Positions 36,105 through 44,071 of a DNA stretch of 64,000 nucleotides are shown in pieces. The notes below the pieces were generated by a model. It worked only from the letters and a program-made list of their open reading frames with translations. It was not told the origin of the DNA and searched no databases. Origin of the DNA: Burkholderia sp. WAC0059. GTDB lineage: Bacteria > Pseudomonadota > Gammaproteobacteria > Burkholderiales > Burkholderiaceae. The stretch is from the NCBI RefSeq assembly GCF_002870125.1, contig NZ_PNEO01000001.1, positions 124,001 to 188,000 on the forward strand, in the 5' to 3' direction. The translations under genes and the position numbers were made by a program. Position 1 is the first letter of the stretch, and each line of letters opens with the position of its first letter.

Positions 36105-36428
36105 ATGAAAACGATCCTGAAGTCACTTGTCGTTGCTGCAGTCATTGCGGTTCCCGCGGTTTCGTTCGCGCAGTCCCAGTCCAACGGCCCGCTGACGCGC
36201 GCCCAGGTGACGGGCGAGCTGGCGCAACTCGAGCAGGCCGGGTATGACCCCGGCGCCAACGATGCCCACTATCCGGCGGACATCCAGTCGGCCGAAGCAC
36301 GGGTCGCGGCCCAGAACGGCACGGCCGGCGCCGGCAGCGGTTATGGGCCGTCCACGAACGGCTCGTCGGCGTCCGGCGGCGGGAGCGCCGTCTATACCCC
36401 GCCGATTCCCGTTTATTTCGGGCATTGA
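36105..36428 (+). CDS. DUF4148 small secreted protein
   Basis: 107 residues from the ATG at 36105, with GGAGG nine bases upstream. Signal peptide MKTILKSLVVAAVIAVPA ends VSFA; then the core LTRAQVTGELAQLEQAGYDP and HYPADIQSAEARVAAQNG, and a Gly/Ser-rich tail that ends PPIPVYFGH. Paralogue of the protein at 3472-3741; the same core order is kept but the tail differs. Role unknown; expected in the periplasm. It is followed by a strong terminator. The roughly 300 bases before it hold no other gene. Confidence 0.9.
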   Translation: MKTILKSLVVAAVIAVPAVSFAQSQSNGPLTRAQVTGELAQLEQAGYDPGANDAHYPADIQSAEARVAAQNGTAGAGSGYGPSTNGSSASGGGSAVYTPPIPVYFGH

Positions 36429-36498
36429 GGGGATGCGCGGGCGGTGGTCGGCTTGAGGCCCGCTACCGCCTTGCCGTTATCTACTGGCATATAGAAAC

Positions 36499-36554
36499 AA
36501 AACCCCCCCGGGGTTGGCGTGTCATGCGCCAGCCCCGGGGGGGTTGTTTTTGCG
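36499..36554. terminator. strong bidirectional intrinsic terminator
   Basis: A long GC stem (CCCCCCCGGGGTTGGCG paired with CGCCAGCCCCGGGGGGG, one mismatch) with loop TGTCATG, flanked by A-rich sequence on the left and GTTTTTG on the right. It ends the DUF4148 transcript and insulates the lipoprotein gene downstream. Confidence 0.85.
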
Positions 36555-36712
36555 TCCGTCCGTTCAGGAATCGACGGCTCTTGCCGATAAGGAAATAAAT
36601 AAAAAGGTGGTGTTTAATACGCGGGGCGATTTTTTGCTGCGAACCCGGGTCGGGCCCATCGGGCAGCGATAATAATTCAATAGAAATTCAGTAGAAGACG
36701 GAGAGCCTGTAG

Positions 36713-37531
36713 ATGAAAAAAAACCGCGCGCTGACAGGGGCAATGCTGGCGATGCTTACGTTGTTGTCGGGGTGTATTCAATTCGTATCGGTCAAGGATA
36801 TCGCGAAAGACGAGCCCGGTTATCTTGCCGCGAATTTCGGCGTTGATGCGCTGCCGGCCTCGGTCCGGAGCAGGCTGCCGGCAGCCGGCGCCCATCCGCT
36901 GCCGTTCCGGCAATTGATCGCGTCGGGCACGTTGACGGGCCACACCAATACGGCCCGGATCGACAGCGATTTCAAGGCGACGTTCATCAATGCCGGGGAT
37001 ACGGGCCTCGTGCAGGAGGTGCTCGAAGTCTCGGCAAACGGAATACCGAGCAATGTGTCGTTCAACATTTCCTATCTCAACATATACGAGCTGAAAGCAG
37101 AAACGGCGGCGTATGCGCAGTCGATCGCCTTCATTCCATTTATGGTGCATGGCGTCGACAACGATCAGTTCGCATTCGACGTGCCGAAGGAAGACGAAAC
37201 CTACACGACCCGCTTCAGGATCGGGACGACCGTCCAGATCGCCAATTTTTCCTCGATGGTGGAAACCTGCCATGCCGGCCACTACTATCTGGCGTCGCAG
37301 ATCAATCCGGCGCTGACCGGTAAGGCTATCGATCTCGACTGCGAAGAGACCCGGGACGGCATCGTCCAGAACAAGGGCCTTCATACGTACCTGACCGAGT
37401 ACGGCATTGCGCTCAGCCGTTCGTTTGCGACCTCGACGGCGAAGCTCGAGTGGAATTACGGCGAATTCGAGAAGGACGGGCAAAAGACGCCGACCCGGCT
37501 CGACAAGGCGGTGGACGACAAGTCGGTGTGA
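36713..37531 (+). CDS. lipoprotein of unknown function
   Basis: 272 residues, GGAGA nine bases before the ATG. Lipoprotein signal (MKKNRALTGAMLAMLTLLSG) with lipobox LSGC, so Cys21 is lipidated. The mature domain is beta-rich, with NTARIDSDFKATFINAGDTG, NVSFNISYLNIYELKAETAA and FRIGTTVQIANFSSMVETCH, plus two further cysteines (about 184 and 208). It ends with a basic, soluble tail. I recognise no family. Its base composition is lower in GC than its neighbours and its promoter region is AT-rich, which may mean recent acquisition. It is probably attached to the outer membrane. Confidence 0.75.
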   Translation: MKKNRALTGAMLAMLTLLSGCIQFVSVKDIAKDEPGYLAANFGVDALPASVRSRLPAAGAHPLPFRQLIASGTLTGHTNTARIDSDFKATFINAGDTGLVQEVLEVSANGIPSNVSFNISYLNIYELKAETAAYAQSIAFIPFMVHGVDNDQFAFDVPKEDETYTTRFRIGTTVQIANFSSMVETCHAGHYYLASQINPALTGKAIDLDCEETRDGIVQNKGLHTYLTEYGIALSRSFATSTAKLEWNYGEFEKDGQKTPTRLDKAVDDKSV

Positions 37532-37661
37532 GGCGAGCGCGTTTTTTGCGGAGTCGGGCGGGCTCGATCGATTCGACCGTCCGTTGCGCCACGCGTGCCG
37601 CCATGCCCTGCCCCCGAATCGGATAAGATGCGGCTCTTTCCAGCACTGCGGAGCGATTCAG

Positions 37662-37994
37662 GTGATTCAGCCGGGCAACGTATTCAAGGACAATCTCGCG
37701 CGCCTGCCGGCCATCGACGGCATCGAGCGCATCGATCTGCTCGACGGCAACGGGACCGTCGTGGCACGCATCGAGAACCAGCCCGGCAAGCAGGGCTCGC
37801 TCGCGGTGTATCGATACTTGCGGCAGACGTTCGGCACGCTGGACGCGAAGGCGGCCGAACACGGCCTCGCCGTGTTCGCCGAGCACACGGCCGACGCGCG
37901 CAATCGTCCGGGCGCCCACCCGAACGTCGATCGTCTGTTCGAGATCGCGGCCGGCGCGCCGGCGCTGCGCATCGAGGTCGTTGCCGCGACCTGA
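37662..37994 (+). CDS. DUF2322 family protein
   Basis: 110 residues from a GTG at 37662 (GGAG nine bases upstream); there is no ATG at the family's usual N-terminus. Sequence landmarks: VFKDNLARLPAIDGIERIDL, ENQPGKQGSLAVYRYLRQTF, then AAEHGLAVFAEHTADARNRP and GAHPNVDRLFEIA. The family is small, cytoplasmic and of unknown function, and found mostly in beta- and gammaproteobacteria. It is a single gene between the lipoprotein and the nickel/cobalt transporter. Confidence 0.85.
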   Translation: MIQPGNVFKDNLARLPAIDGIERIDLLDGNGTVVARIENQPGKQGSLAVYRYLRQTFGTLDAKAAEHGLAVFAEHTADARNRPGAHPNVDRLFEIAAGAPALRIEVVAAT

Positions 37995-38139
37995 GCGCGC
38001 CGCGACTTTATCCGCGCGCGAGGAGACCTGGCATCGGCCGAGGTCCGCGTAGCGACGCCGGGCGGGGTGTCCCGACGGGTCGGCCGCGCGCTCCGGCGAC
38101 CGCATGCAGCAAGGACAGCCCGACCCCAGGATCCATCCC

Positions 38140-39198
38140 ATGTCTATCGTTTCGCCCTCGGCCTTGCCGCAGGGGAGCCTGCCCCGCCGCGTCGCCGGCA
38201 TCTATTTCGTGCTCGCCCTCTTCAACGTCGGCGCCTGGGTCTGGGCGTTCGTTGCCTTCCATGCGCATCCGCTGCTGCTCGGCGCCGGTCTGCTCGCCTA
38301 CGGTTTCGGCCTGCGCCACGCGGTCGACGCCGACCACATCGCCGCCATCGACAACGTCACGCGCAAGCTGATGCAGGACGGCCAGCGTCCCGTCACCGTC
38401 GGCTTCTTCTTCGCGCTCGGCCACTCCGCCGTCGTGCTGATCGTGGCGGCCGCGGTCGCCGCGACGGCGGCGGCGCTCGAGAGCCGCGTCGAGGCTTTGC
38501 GAGGCCCGTTCGGCATCCTTTCTACCGGCATCTCGGCGCTGTTCCTGTTCGTGATCGCGGCAATGAACGTCATCATCCTGCGCGGCGTCTGGCGCTCGTT
38601 CAACCGGGTGCGGCGCGGCGAGACGTACGACAGCGACGACCTCGATCTGCTGCTCAACAACCGCGGCCTGCTCGCGCGGCTGTTCCGGCCGCTGTTCCGG
38701 TTCGTCTCGAAGTCGATCTGGATGCTGCCGCTCGGCTTCCTGTTCGGTCTCGGCTTCGATACGGCGACGGAAGTGAGCCTGCTCGGCATCTCGGCGAGCC
38801 AGGCCGCGAACGGGGTGTCGATGGGCGTCGTGCTCGTGTTCCCCGTGCTGTTCGCGGCGGGCATGTCGCTCGTCGACACGACCGACGGCATCCTGATGCT
38901 GGGCGCCTACGACTGGGCGTTCGTGCGCCCGATCCGCAAGCTCTACTACAACCTGACGATCACGCTGGTGTCGGTGATCGTGGCCGTGCTGGTCGGCGGC
39001 ATCGAGGCGCTGGGCCTCGTTGCCGACCCGCTCGGGCTGAAGGGCGGGTTCTGGGCGTTCATCGACATGCTCAACGACAACTTCAGCGATCTCGGCTTCA
39101 TCATCATCGGCGTGTTCGTCTTCGCCTGGGCGGCTTCGTTCGTCATCTACCGGATCAAGGGTTACGACGATCTGCCGGCGAGCCCGGCCGGAAAATAG
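38140..39198 (+). CDS. NiCoT-family nickel/cobalt transporter
   Basis: 352 residues from the ATG at 38140. The NiCoT signature RHAVDADHIAAIDN (HX4DH) is intact, followed by FALGHSAVVLIV and FLFGLGFDTATEVSLL, the second and third family motifs. About eight membrane spans. It imports Ni(II) and/or Co(II) through the inner membrane, for enzymes such as urease, hydrogenase or cobalamin synthesis. No NikR-type operator or cobalamin riboswitch was recognised upstream. It is followed 97 bases later by a transporter with a very histidine-rich tail, so the two may form one metal-handling unit. Confidence 0.92.
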   Translation: MSIVSPSALPQGSLPRRVAGIYFVLALFNVGAWVWAFVAFHAHPLLLGAGLLAYGFGLRHAVDADHIAAIDNVTRKLMQDGQRPVTVGFFFALGHSAVVLIVAAAVAATAAALESRVEALRGPFGILSTGISALFLFVIAAMNVIILRGVWRSFNRVRRGETYDSDDLDLLLNNRGLLARLFRPLFRFVSKSIWMLPLGFLFGLGFDTATEVSLLGISASQAANGVSMGVVLVFPVLFAAGMSLVDTTDGILMLGAYDWAFVRPIRKLYYNLTITLVSVIVAVLVGGIEALGLVADPLGLKGGFWAFIDMLNDNFSDLGFIIIGVFVFAWAASFVIYRIKGYDDLPASPAGK

Positions 39199-39295
39199 CG
39201 CTTTCCCGCATCGGGTCGGGGTCGTCCTCGCGCGAGGCGGCCGGCGGGCTCGCCGCGGTCACGGCCCCACGCCCCCCGCGTCCTGTTCCCCGACC

Positions 39296-40372
39296 ATGCA
39301 CTCGAGATTCAACGCCGTTTTCACCGCACTCGCCGCCGCCGCGCTGTTCGGCGCCGCCACGCCGCTCGCGAAAGTCCTGCTCGGCACGATGTCGGCGTTC
39401 ATGGTGGCGGGCCTGTTCTATCTCGGCAGCGGCATCGGGCTCGGCCTCTGGATCGTCGTTCGCCGGCTTCGCCCGCACGCGGAAAAGCGGCCCGACGACC
39501 AGGGCTCGCGCATCCGCGCGGGCGAACTGCCCTGGCTGATCGGCGCCATCGCGGCCGGCGGCGTGGCCGGCCCGGCGCTGCTCATGCTCGGCCTCGCGAG
39601 CACGCCGGCCGCGACCAGCTCGCTGCTGCTCAATCTCGAAGGCGTGCTGACGGCCGTCATCGCGTGGAGCGTCTTCCGCGAGAACGTGGACTGGCAGGTG
39701 TTGTTCGGCATGGCGGCCATCGTCGCTGCGGGCGTCATGCTTTCGTGGCACGGGGCGGGCGGGGTTTCCTCCGGCGCGCTGCTGATCGTCGGCGCCTGCC
39801 TGTGTTGGGCCATCGACAACAACCTGACGCGCAAGGTCTCCGCGAACGACGCGGCCGTGATCGCCTGCCTGAAAGGGCTCGTCGCCGGCCCGACGAATCT
39901 CGTCGTCGCCTTCGCGACAGGCGCGTCGCTGCCGGGCGCCCCGGCCGTCGCGGCCGCGATGGCGACGGGGCTGGCCGGCTACGGGGTGAGCCTCGTCCTG
40001 TTCGTCGTCGCGCTTCGCCATCTCGGCACGGCCCGGACCGGCGCGTATTTTTCCGTCGCGCCGCTATTCGGCGTGGCGCTTTCGCTGCTCGTCTGGCCCG
40101 CGCTGCCGGGCGCGAGCTTCTGGATCGCGGCTGCGCTGATGGCGCTCGGCGTGTGGCTGCACGTGCGCGAACGACACGAGCACGCGCACACGCATGAACG
40201 GCTCGAACACACGCACCGGCATCGCCACGACGCGCATCATCAGCATGCGCACGATTTCCCCTACGACGGGGACGAGCCGCACGCGCATCCCCACGTTCAT
40301 CTGCCGATGACGCATTCGCACGCGCATTACCCGGACATTCACCACCGTCATTCGCACCAGGGGCCGTCGTAA
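39296..40372 (+). CDS. DMT/EamA-family transporter with histidine-rich C-terminal tail
   Basis: 358 residues. Residues 1-290 are a ten-span EamA transporter made of two repeats (ALFGAATPLAKVLLGTMSAF, then SSGALLIVGACLCWAIDNNL). Residues 291-358 are a soluble tail with 23 histidines in 68 residues (HEHAHTHERLEHTHRHRHDA and on to HHRHSHQGPS). Such tails bind Ni, Co or Zn ions. EamA proteins export metabolites, but the tail and the NiCoT gene just upstream suggest metal export or metal-dependent control here. The sequence shows the tail; metal binding and partnership are inference. Confidence 0.85.
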   Translation: MHSRFNAVFTALAAAALFGAATPLAKVLLGTMSAFMVAGLFYLGSGIGLGLWIVVRRLRPHAEKRPDDQGSRIRAGELPWLIGAIAAGGVAGPALLMLGLASTPAATSSLLLNLEGVLTAVIAWSVFRENVDWQVLFGMAAIVAAGVMLSWHGAGGVSSGALLIVGACLCWAIDNNLTRKVSANDAAVIACLKGLVAGPTNLVVAFATGASLPGAPAVAAAMATGLAGYGVSLVLFVVALRHLGTARTGAYFSVAPLFGVALSLLVWPALPGASFWIAAALMALGVWLHVRERHEHAHTHERLEHTHRHRHDAHHQHAHDFPYDGDEPHAHPHVHLPMTHSHAHYPDIHHRHSHQGPS

Positions 40373-40384
40373 AGCGAGTTTTCG

Positions 40385-40705
40385 TTACGGCGAATCCCGC
40401 AGCGTCAGCGGCAGGCGCGGCGCGCGCCGGCGTTCGGGCGCGGCGGCCCGCCGGACGGCCGTCGCGGCCTCGCGGGCGGTGCGCTTGTCGAGCCGCTCGG
40501 CCAGCAGCTCGAGGAAAGCGGCGAGATCGTCCTCGCCATAGGCCGCCACGAAGGCGTTGCGTACTTCGTCGACGGCATCGGCCAGGCTCAGCGGCGTGAG
40601 CGTGCTGGCGATGTGCGAGCTGCCGCGCGCCAGCTCGAGGCTGTATGCGCGCTCGCACGAGGCGCGCACGGAAGCCGTGCAGCGCAGTTTCCGGACGTTG
40701 TTCAT
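40385..40705 (-). CDS. hypothetical helical protein
   Basis: 106 residues from the ATG at 40705; the longer frame upstream is low-complexity. Contains MNNVRKLRCTASVRASCERA, a central acidic helix (LADAVDEVRNAFVAAYGEDD, LAAFLELLAERLDKRTAREA) and a basic Arg/Ala/Pro tail. No membrane span or signal peptide. It converges on the histidine-rich transporter with only 12 bases between the stops. No family recognised. Confidence 0.55.
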   Translation of the reverse strand: MNNVRKLRCTASVRASCERAYSLELARGSSHIASTLTPLSLADAVDEVRNAFVAAYGEDDLAAFLELLAERLDKRTAREAATAVRRAAAPERRRAPRLPLTLRDSP

Positions 40706-41234
40706 GGTCTCGTTCCGCTTGACGGTCGCGGTGGCCCGGGCCGGCCGTCTCTCCGTCGTCGTGTGGCGTTTCTCGTCTTGCGCACGGGCGGTTGCGGCGC
40801 GGCCCGGATGCGTAGCGCCATTTGATCCCGGCCCCGGCCGCGCGCGCAATCCCTGGAATCTGGTAATCGCGGGGCGGGCGGTGCCCAGTTATGCGAAGCC
40901 CGGGGCCTGGCCGACCCGGCCTTTCGCCGCGGCGAACCCGGGCACGGCCGCGCGAGCGAAGGTCGACGTCTGGTTGCGGCAGGATGCCGGCGGCCGGGTG
41001 CTCGTGGTTCTGGACGACGGCATGGGCTTCGATCCCGCCGCGGACGGCAACCGTATTGACGGAGACGGCGATGGCGGTTGGGCCGGGCTGTGCAGCGCGC
41101 GAGGCATCCCGGCGCGACGCTCGACATCGGATCGGCGCGCGGCGGCGCGGCCGTGCCGAGCCTGCGCGTCCGCTGGCGCGGTTCGTTACGGAAGCGGCGT
41201 CGGCCGCGCGGCGCGAGACGGCGTCAGGGGAGCG
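40706..41234. other. gap holding a decayed gene
   Basis: About 530 bases between two minus-strand genes. The only coherent content is a plus-strand histidine-kinase ATPase remnant at 40912-41190 (listed separately). Long open frames in all registers here are GC-driven. The promoter of the gene at 40385-40705 must lie at the left edge. Confidence 0.5.
40912..41190 (+). pseudogene. frameshifted remnant of a sensor histidine kinase ATPase (HATPase_c) domain
   Basis: In one frame: KVDVWLRQDAGGRVLVVLDD, then GMGFDPAADGN, the G1-box form of NarL-type histidine kinases. The frame then loses meaning. The adjacent frame continues with HPGATLDIGSARGGAAVPSL and RVRWRG, which corresponds to the closing GGG-T and strand region of the same domain. 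One or more indels between them, and the absence of the N-terminal kinase part, mark a pseudogene. The assignment rests on my reading of motif order. Confidence 0.55.
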
Positions 41235-42779
41235 TCAAGGTGGCGGGACCGGCGTGGTGACGACCGCCTTCGAGCCGGCATCGGTCGTCGCCGTTTCGTC
41301 GGTTGCGGCCGGCGGAGGCTGATCGGCAGCGCCCTGGCCGTCGTCCGCCGTTTCCCACCCGCCGCCGAGCGAGAGGAAGAGCTGTACCTGGTCCGCCGCG
41401 ACCTGACCTTCGGCGGCCGCGAGCGCGCCGCGCGCCGAGGTCAGCGCGCGCGTCGCGTCGAGGTCGGCGAGGAACGATTCGCGCCCGGCGACGTAGAGCT
41501 GGTGCGTCTGGTCCGCCGAGACCTGGGCAGACTGCAGCGCGGCGCGCAGCGCGTCGGCGCGCTGGTAGTCGGCCGCATAGGTGGCGAGGTTGCTCTGCAC
41601 CTCGCGCAGCGCGTTCAGCACGACGCCGTCGAAGCGGGCCAGCGCGCCGCCCGTTTCGGCCTCGGCTTCGCGCACGCGCGCGCGCTGGCCGTTGGCCGGG
41701 AATTCCCAGTTGATCGTCGGACCGAAGGCCCAGCGCGTCGTGGCCTGGTTGCCGAGGTCGCCGAGCACGCCGGTCAGGCCCGTCGAGGCGCCGAAGCTGA
41801 TGGTCGGATAGAGCGCGCCGACCGCCACGCCGATGCGCGCGGTGGCGGCGGCCAGTTGCCGCTCGGCCTCGCGCACGTCGGGGCGCCGCCGCAGCAGCGC
41901 GGCGCCGTCGCCGACGGGCAGCGGCTGGCTCAGCGTCGGCAACCGGTCGCAGGCGAGCGCGGCCGGCGGCAGGTCGTCGGGCGCGCGCGCGAGCAGCATC
42001 GCCAACTGGTATTGCGCGACGCGGCGCTGGCCGACGAGGCCCGGAATCTGGGCCGCGAGCGTCTCGGTCTGCGTCTGTCCGCTCGTCACGTCGGGCTCGT
42101 TGCCGCGTCCCGCGTCGCGCAGCCGGCGCGTAAGTTCCACGCGCTGTTTCTGCAGGGCGAGCGACTGTTGCGCGACGGCCAGCTCCTCGGCTGCCGAGCA
42201 CGATTGAACGTAGGCGCGCACGACGGCGGCCGCGACCGTGACCCGCGCGAGGTCGCTGGCCGCGGCCGTGGCCTCGGTGTCGGCCCGAGCCGCCTCGACG
42301 CCGCGCCGCAGCTTGCCGAACAGGTCGAACTCGTAGGAGACGTTCAGGCCGATGTCGCCCTCGTCCGCGACGGGCACCTTGCTGAAGATGAGGTATTGCT
42401 CGCCGGCCTCCTGGGCGTGCTTGAACGCGGCCGACGCGCCGCCCGAGAAGCCGCCCTGCGCACGGGCGACGTCGAGCACGGCCCGTGCGCGCGAAAGATT
42501 GGCGGCCGCCACGCGCAGGTCGGTGTTGGACTTGAGCGCGTCTTCGACGAGTTCGTCGAGCACCGGGTCGTCGTAGAGCCGCCACCACATCGGCGGCACG
42601 CTCGTCTGCGCGACGGGGGCGTCGTTCGCGCCCGCGATCGGTCCGTGCGCGAGCGGCGCGTTGACGAGCGCGCGCCCCGGCAGCGCATAGTTGGGGCCGA
42701 CGGTGCAGGCGGCGAGCGCGAGCGCGGCGGCGAGCGCGAGCGCGCCGCGCACCGGCCGGCGCGAAAGACGCCGTGTCAT
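41235..42779 (-). CDS. outer-membrane efflux lipoprotein (NodT/OprM type)
   Basis: 514 residues from the ATG at 42779. Lipoprotein signal ending LALAACTVGPNYALP, so Cys25 is lipidated. It has the family's N-terminal PPMWWRLYDDPVLDELVEDA and the repeated helical hairpins (NTDLRVAAANLSRARAVLDV, RRPDVREAERQLAAATARIG). It ends with an extra Pro/Thr-rich tail. It forms the trimeric outer-membrane duct. The start overlaps the upstream HlyD gene by four bases, so it is the last gene of the MarR-FUSC-DUF1656-HlyD-NodT operon. Confidence 0.92.
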   Translation of the reverse strand: MTRRLSRRPVRGALALAAALALAACTVGPNYALPGRALVNAPLAHGPIAGANDAPVAQTSVPPMWWRLYDDPVLDELVEDALKSNTDLRVAAANLSRARAVLDVARAQGGFSGGASAAFKHAQEAGEQYLIFSKVPVADEGDIGLNVSYEFDLFGKLRRGVEAARADTEATAAASDLARVTVAAAVVRAYVQSCSAAEELAVAQQSLALQKQRVELTRRLRDAGRGNEPDVTSGQTQTETLAAQIPGLVGQRRVAQYQLAMLLARAPDDLPPAALACDRLPTLSQPLPVGDGAALLRRRPDVREAERQLAAATARIGVAVGALYPTISFGASTGLTGVLGDLGNQATTRWAFGPTINWEFPANGQRARVREAEAETGGALARFDGVVLNALREVQSNLATYAADYQRADALRAALQSAQVSADQTHQLYVAGRESFLADLDATRALTSARGALAAAEGQVAADQVQLFLSLGGGWETADDGQGAADQPPPAATDETATTDAGSKAVVTTPVPPP

Positions 42780-43813
42780 GGCGCGGCTCCCGACGCCGCG
42801 GGTTGCGTGTGCGCGCCGCTTGCGTCGCCTGTGCCGCTTGCGCTGTTTGCGCCGACACCCGCGCTCGCCCCGTTCGCGGCGCTCGCCGGCGACATGCCGG
42901 CCGCCGCGGCCCGGTTGGCGGCCAGTTCCTCGTGCCGCTGCTTCGGCGTCTCGGTGTGGACCGAGACGGTCGCGGTGCGGCCGGCGATCAGGCGGAAATC
43001 GGTCGGCACCTCGTTGAGCGCGACGCGTACCGGAATACGCTGCGCGAGCCGCACCCAACTGAACGCCGGGTTCACGTTGGGCAGCAGGTTCGGGCTCTGC
43101 GTGCTGTCGCGGTCCTCGATGGCGGCGACGATGCTCTGCACGTGTCCGTGCAGCACGTCCGGCTCGCCCATGATCTTGATGTCCACGGGCTGGCCGATGC
43201 GGATGCCGTGCAGCCGGGTTTCCTCGAAGTAGCCGTCCACGCGGAACGAGTGCATGTCGACGACCGAGACGACCGCGCGTCCCGCGAAGACGTATTCGCC
43301 CACGCGCGGCGCGCGGTCGTTCAGGTAGCCGTCGACGGGGCTCACGATGGTGGTGCGCTGCAGGTTCAGGCGCGCGGTGTCGAGCGCGACCTGTGCCTCG
43401 GCGTAGGCCGCGTCGTCCTGGTCCATGCGCGCGTGGCTTTCCTCGAGCACCTCGGCCGCGACGAGGTTGCCGAGCGTGACGTTGCGCGCGTATTCGCGCT
43501 TCGCCTCGTCGAGCGCCGCGCGCCGCTGCGCCAGCGTGGCCTCGGCCTCGCGCTCGGCGAGCGTGTAGCGCGCCTGGTCGATCACGAACAGCACCTGGCC
43601 GCGCCGGACCTGCTGGTTGTCGATCACGTCGACGCCCGTGACGAGCCCGGACACGTCGGGCGCCACCTGGATGACGTCGGCGTGCACGTGGCCGTCGCGC
43701 GTCCACGGCGAGAACATGTAGTACTGCACGAGGCGCCAGAGCACGAGCGCGGCCACGACGACGACGATGAGGGTCAGCAGGATCTGACCTGCGGAGAGCC
43801 AGGTTCTTTTCAC
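42776..43813 (-). CDS. HlyD/EmrA-type periplasmic adaptor protein
   Basis: 345 residues from a GTG at 43813, which overlaps the DUF1656 stop (GTGA). N-terminal anchor helix (LLTLIVVVVAALVLWRLVQY), then the lipoyl-like motif VIQVAPDVSGLVTGVDVIDN and QQVRRGQVLFVIDQARYTLA, a coiled coil (about 85-145) and the beta-barrel part (IVSPVDGYLNDRAPRVGEYV). The last 60 residues are a low-complexity Ala/Ser/Gly tail, longer than usual. It links the inner-membrane FUSC/DUF1656 pump to the outer-membrane duct, as in the AaeA aromatic-acid exporter. Confidence 0.92.
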   Translation of the reverse strand: MKRTWLSAGQILLTLIVVVVAALVLWRLVQYYMFSPWTRDGHVHADVIQVAPDVSGLVTGVDVIDNQQVRRGQVLFVIDQARYTLAEREAEATLAQRRAALDEAKREYARNVTLGNLVAAEVLEESHARMDQDDAAYAEAQVALDTARLNLQRTTIVSPVDGYLNDRAPRVGEYVFAGRAVVSVVDMHSFRVDGYFEETRLHGIRIGQPVDIKIMGEPDVLHGHVQSIVAAIEDRDSTQSPNLLPNVNPAFSWVRLAQRIPVRVALNEVPTDFRLIAGRTATVSVHTETPKQRHEELAANRAAAAGMSPASAANGASAGVGANSASGTGDASGAHTQPAASGAAP

Positions 43814-44019
43814 GTTACCAGATGACGGGAGACGACGACGATGGCGCCGAGCACCAGCACGTAGATGCCGAGGTCGAAAATGGACTGGTGCCAGACGAAA
43901 CGATAAAAGCCGATTCGCGTGAGAACGTTGCGAATGACGAGATTGAACAGGTACGCGACCAGCATCAGGACGAGCACGGACGGCACGAATACGCCGATGA
44001 TGTCGATTTCGCCGATCAT
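43810..44019 (-). CDS. DUF1656 small membrane protein of efflux operon
   Basis: 69 residues with two membrane spans (VFVPSVLVLMLVAYLFNLVI and DLGIYVLVLGAIVVVSRHLV) and the opening IGEIDIIGVF that marks the family. It corresponds to AaeX in aromatic-acid efflux operons and always sits between the FUSC pump and the HlyD adaptor. Its exact job is unknown. The stop overlaps the GTG of the adaptor. Confidence 0.93.
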   Translation of the reverse strand: MIGEIDIIGVFVPSVLVLMLVAYLFNLVIRNVLTRIGFYRFVWHQSIFDLGIYVLVLGAIVVVSRHLVT

Positions 44020-44071
44020 GGTCTGGGGCCCTGCCCGATGCCGATGCGGCGGGAAACGGAAAGCGCGCGCG

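Noticed and set aside
37995-38139. Riboswitch (NiCo or cobalamin) before the NiCoT gene
   Set aside because: The region lacks the conserved boxes of either class and is only 145 bases of generic GC-rich sequence.
40557-43232. An 891-codon plus-strand open frame across the efflux genes
   Set aside because: It lies antisense to the NodT and HlyD genes, is Arg/Ala/Gly-rich and has no domain. It is a GC-driven shadow; only its first part overlaps the kinase remnant.
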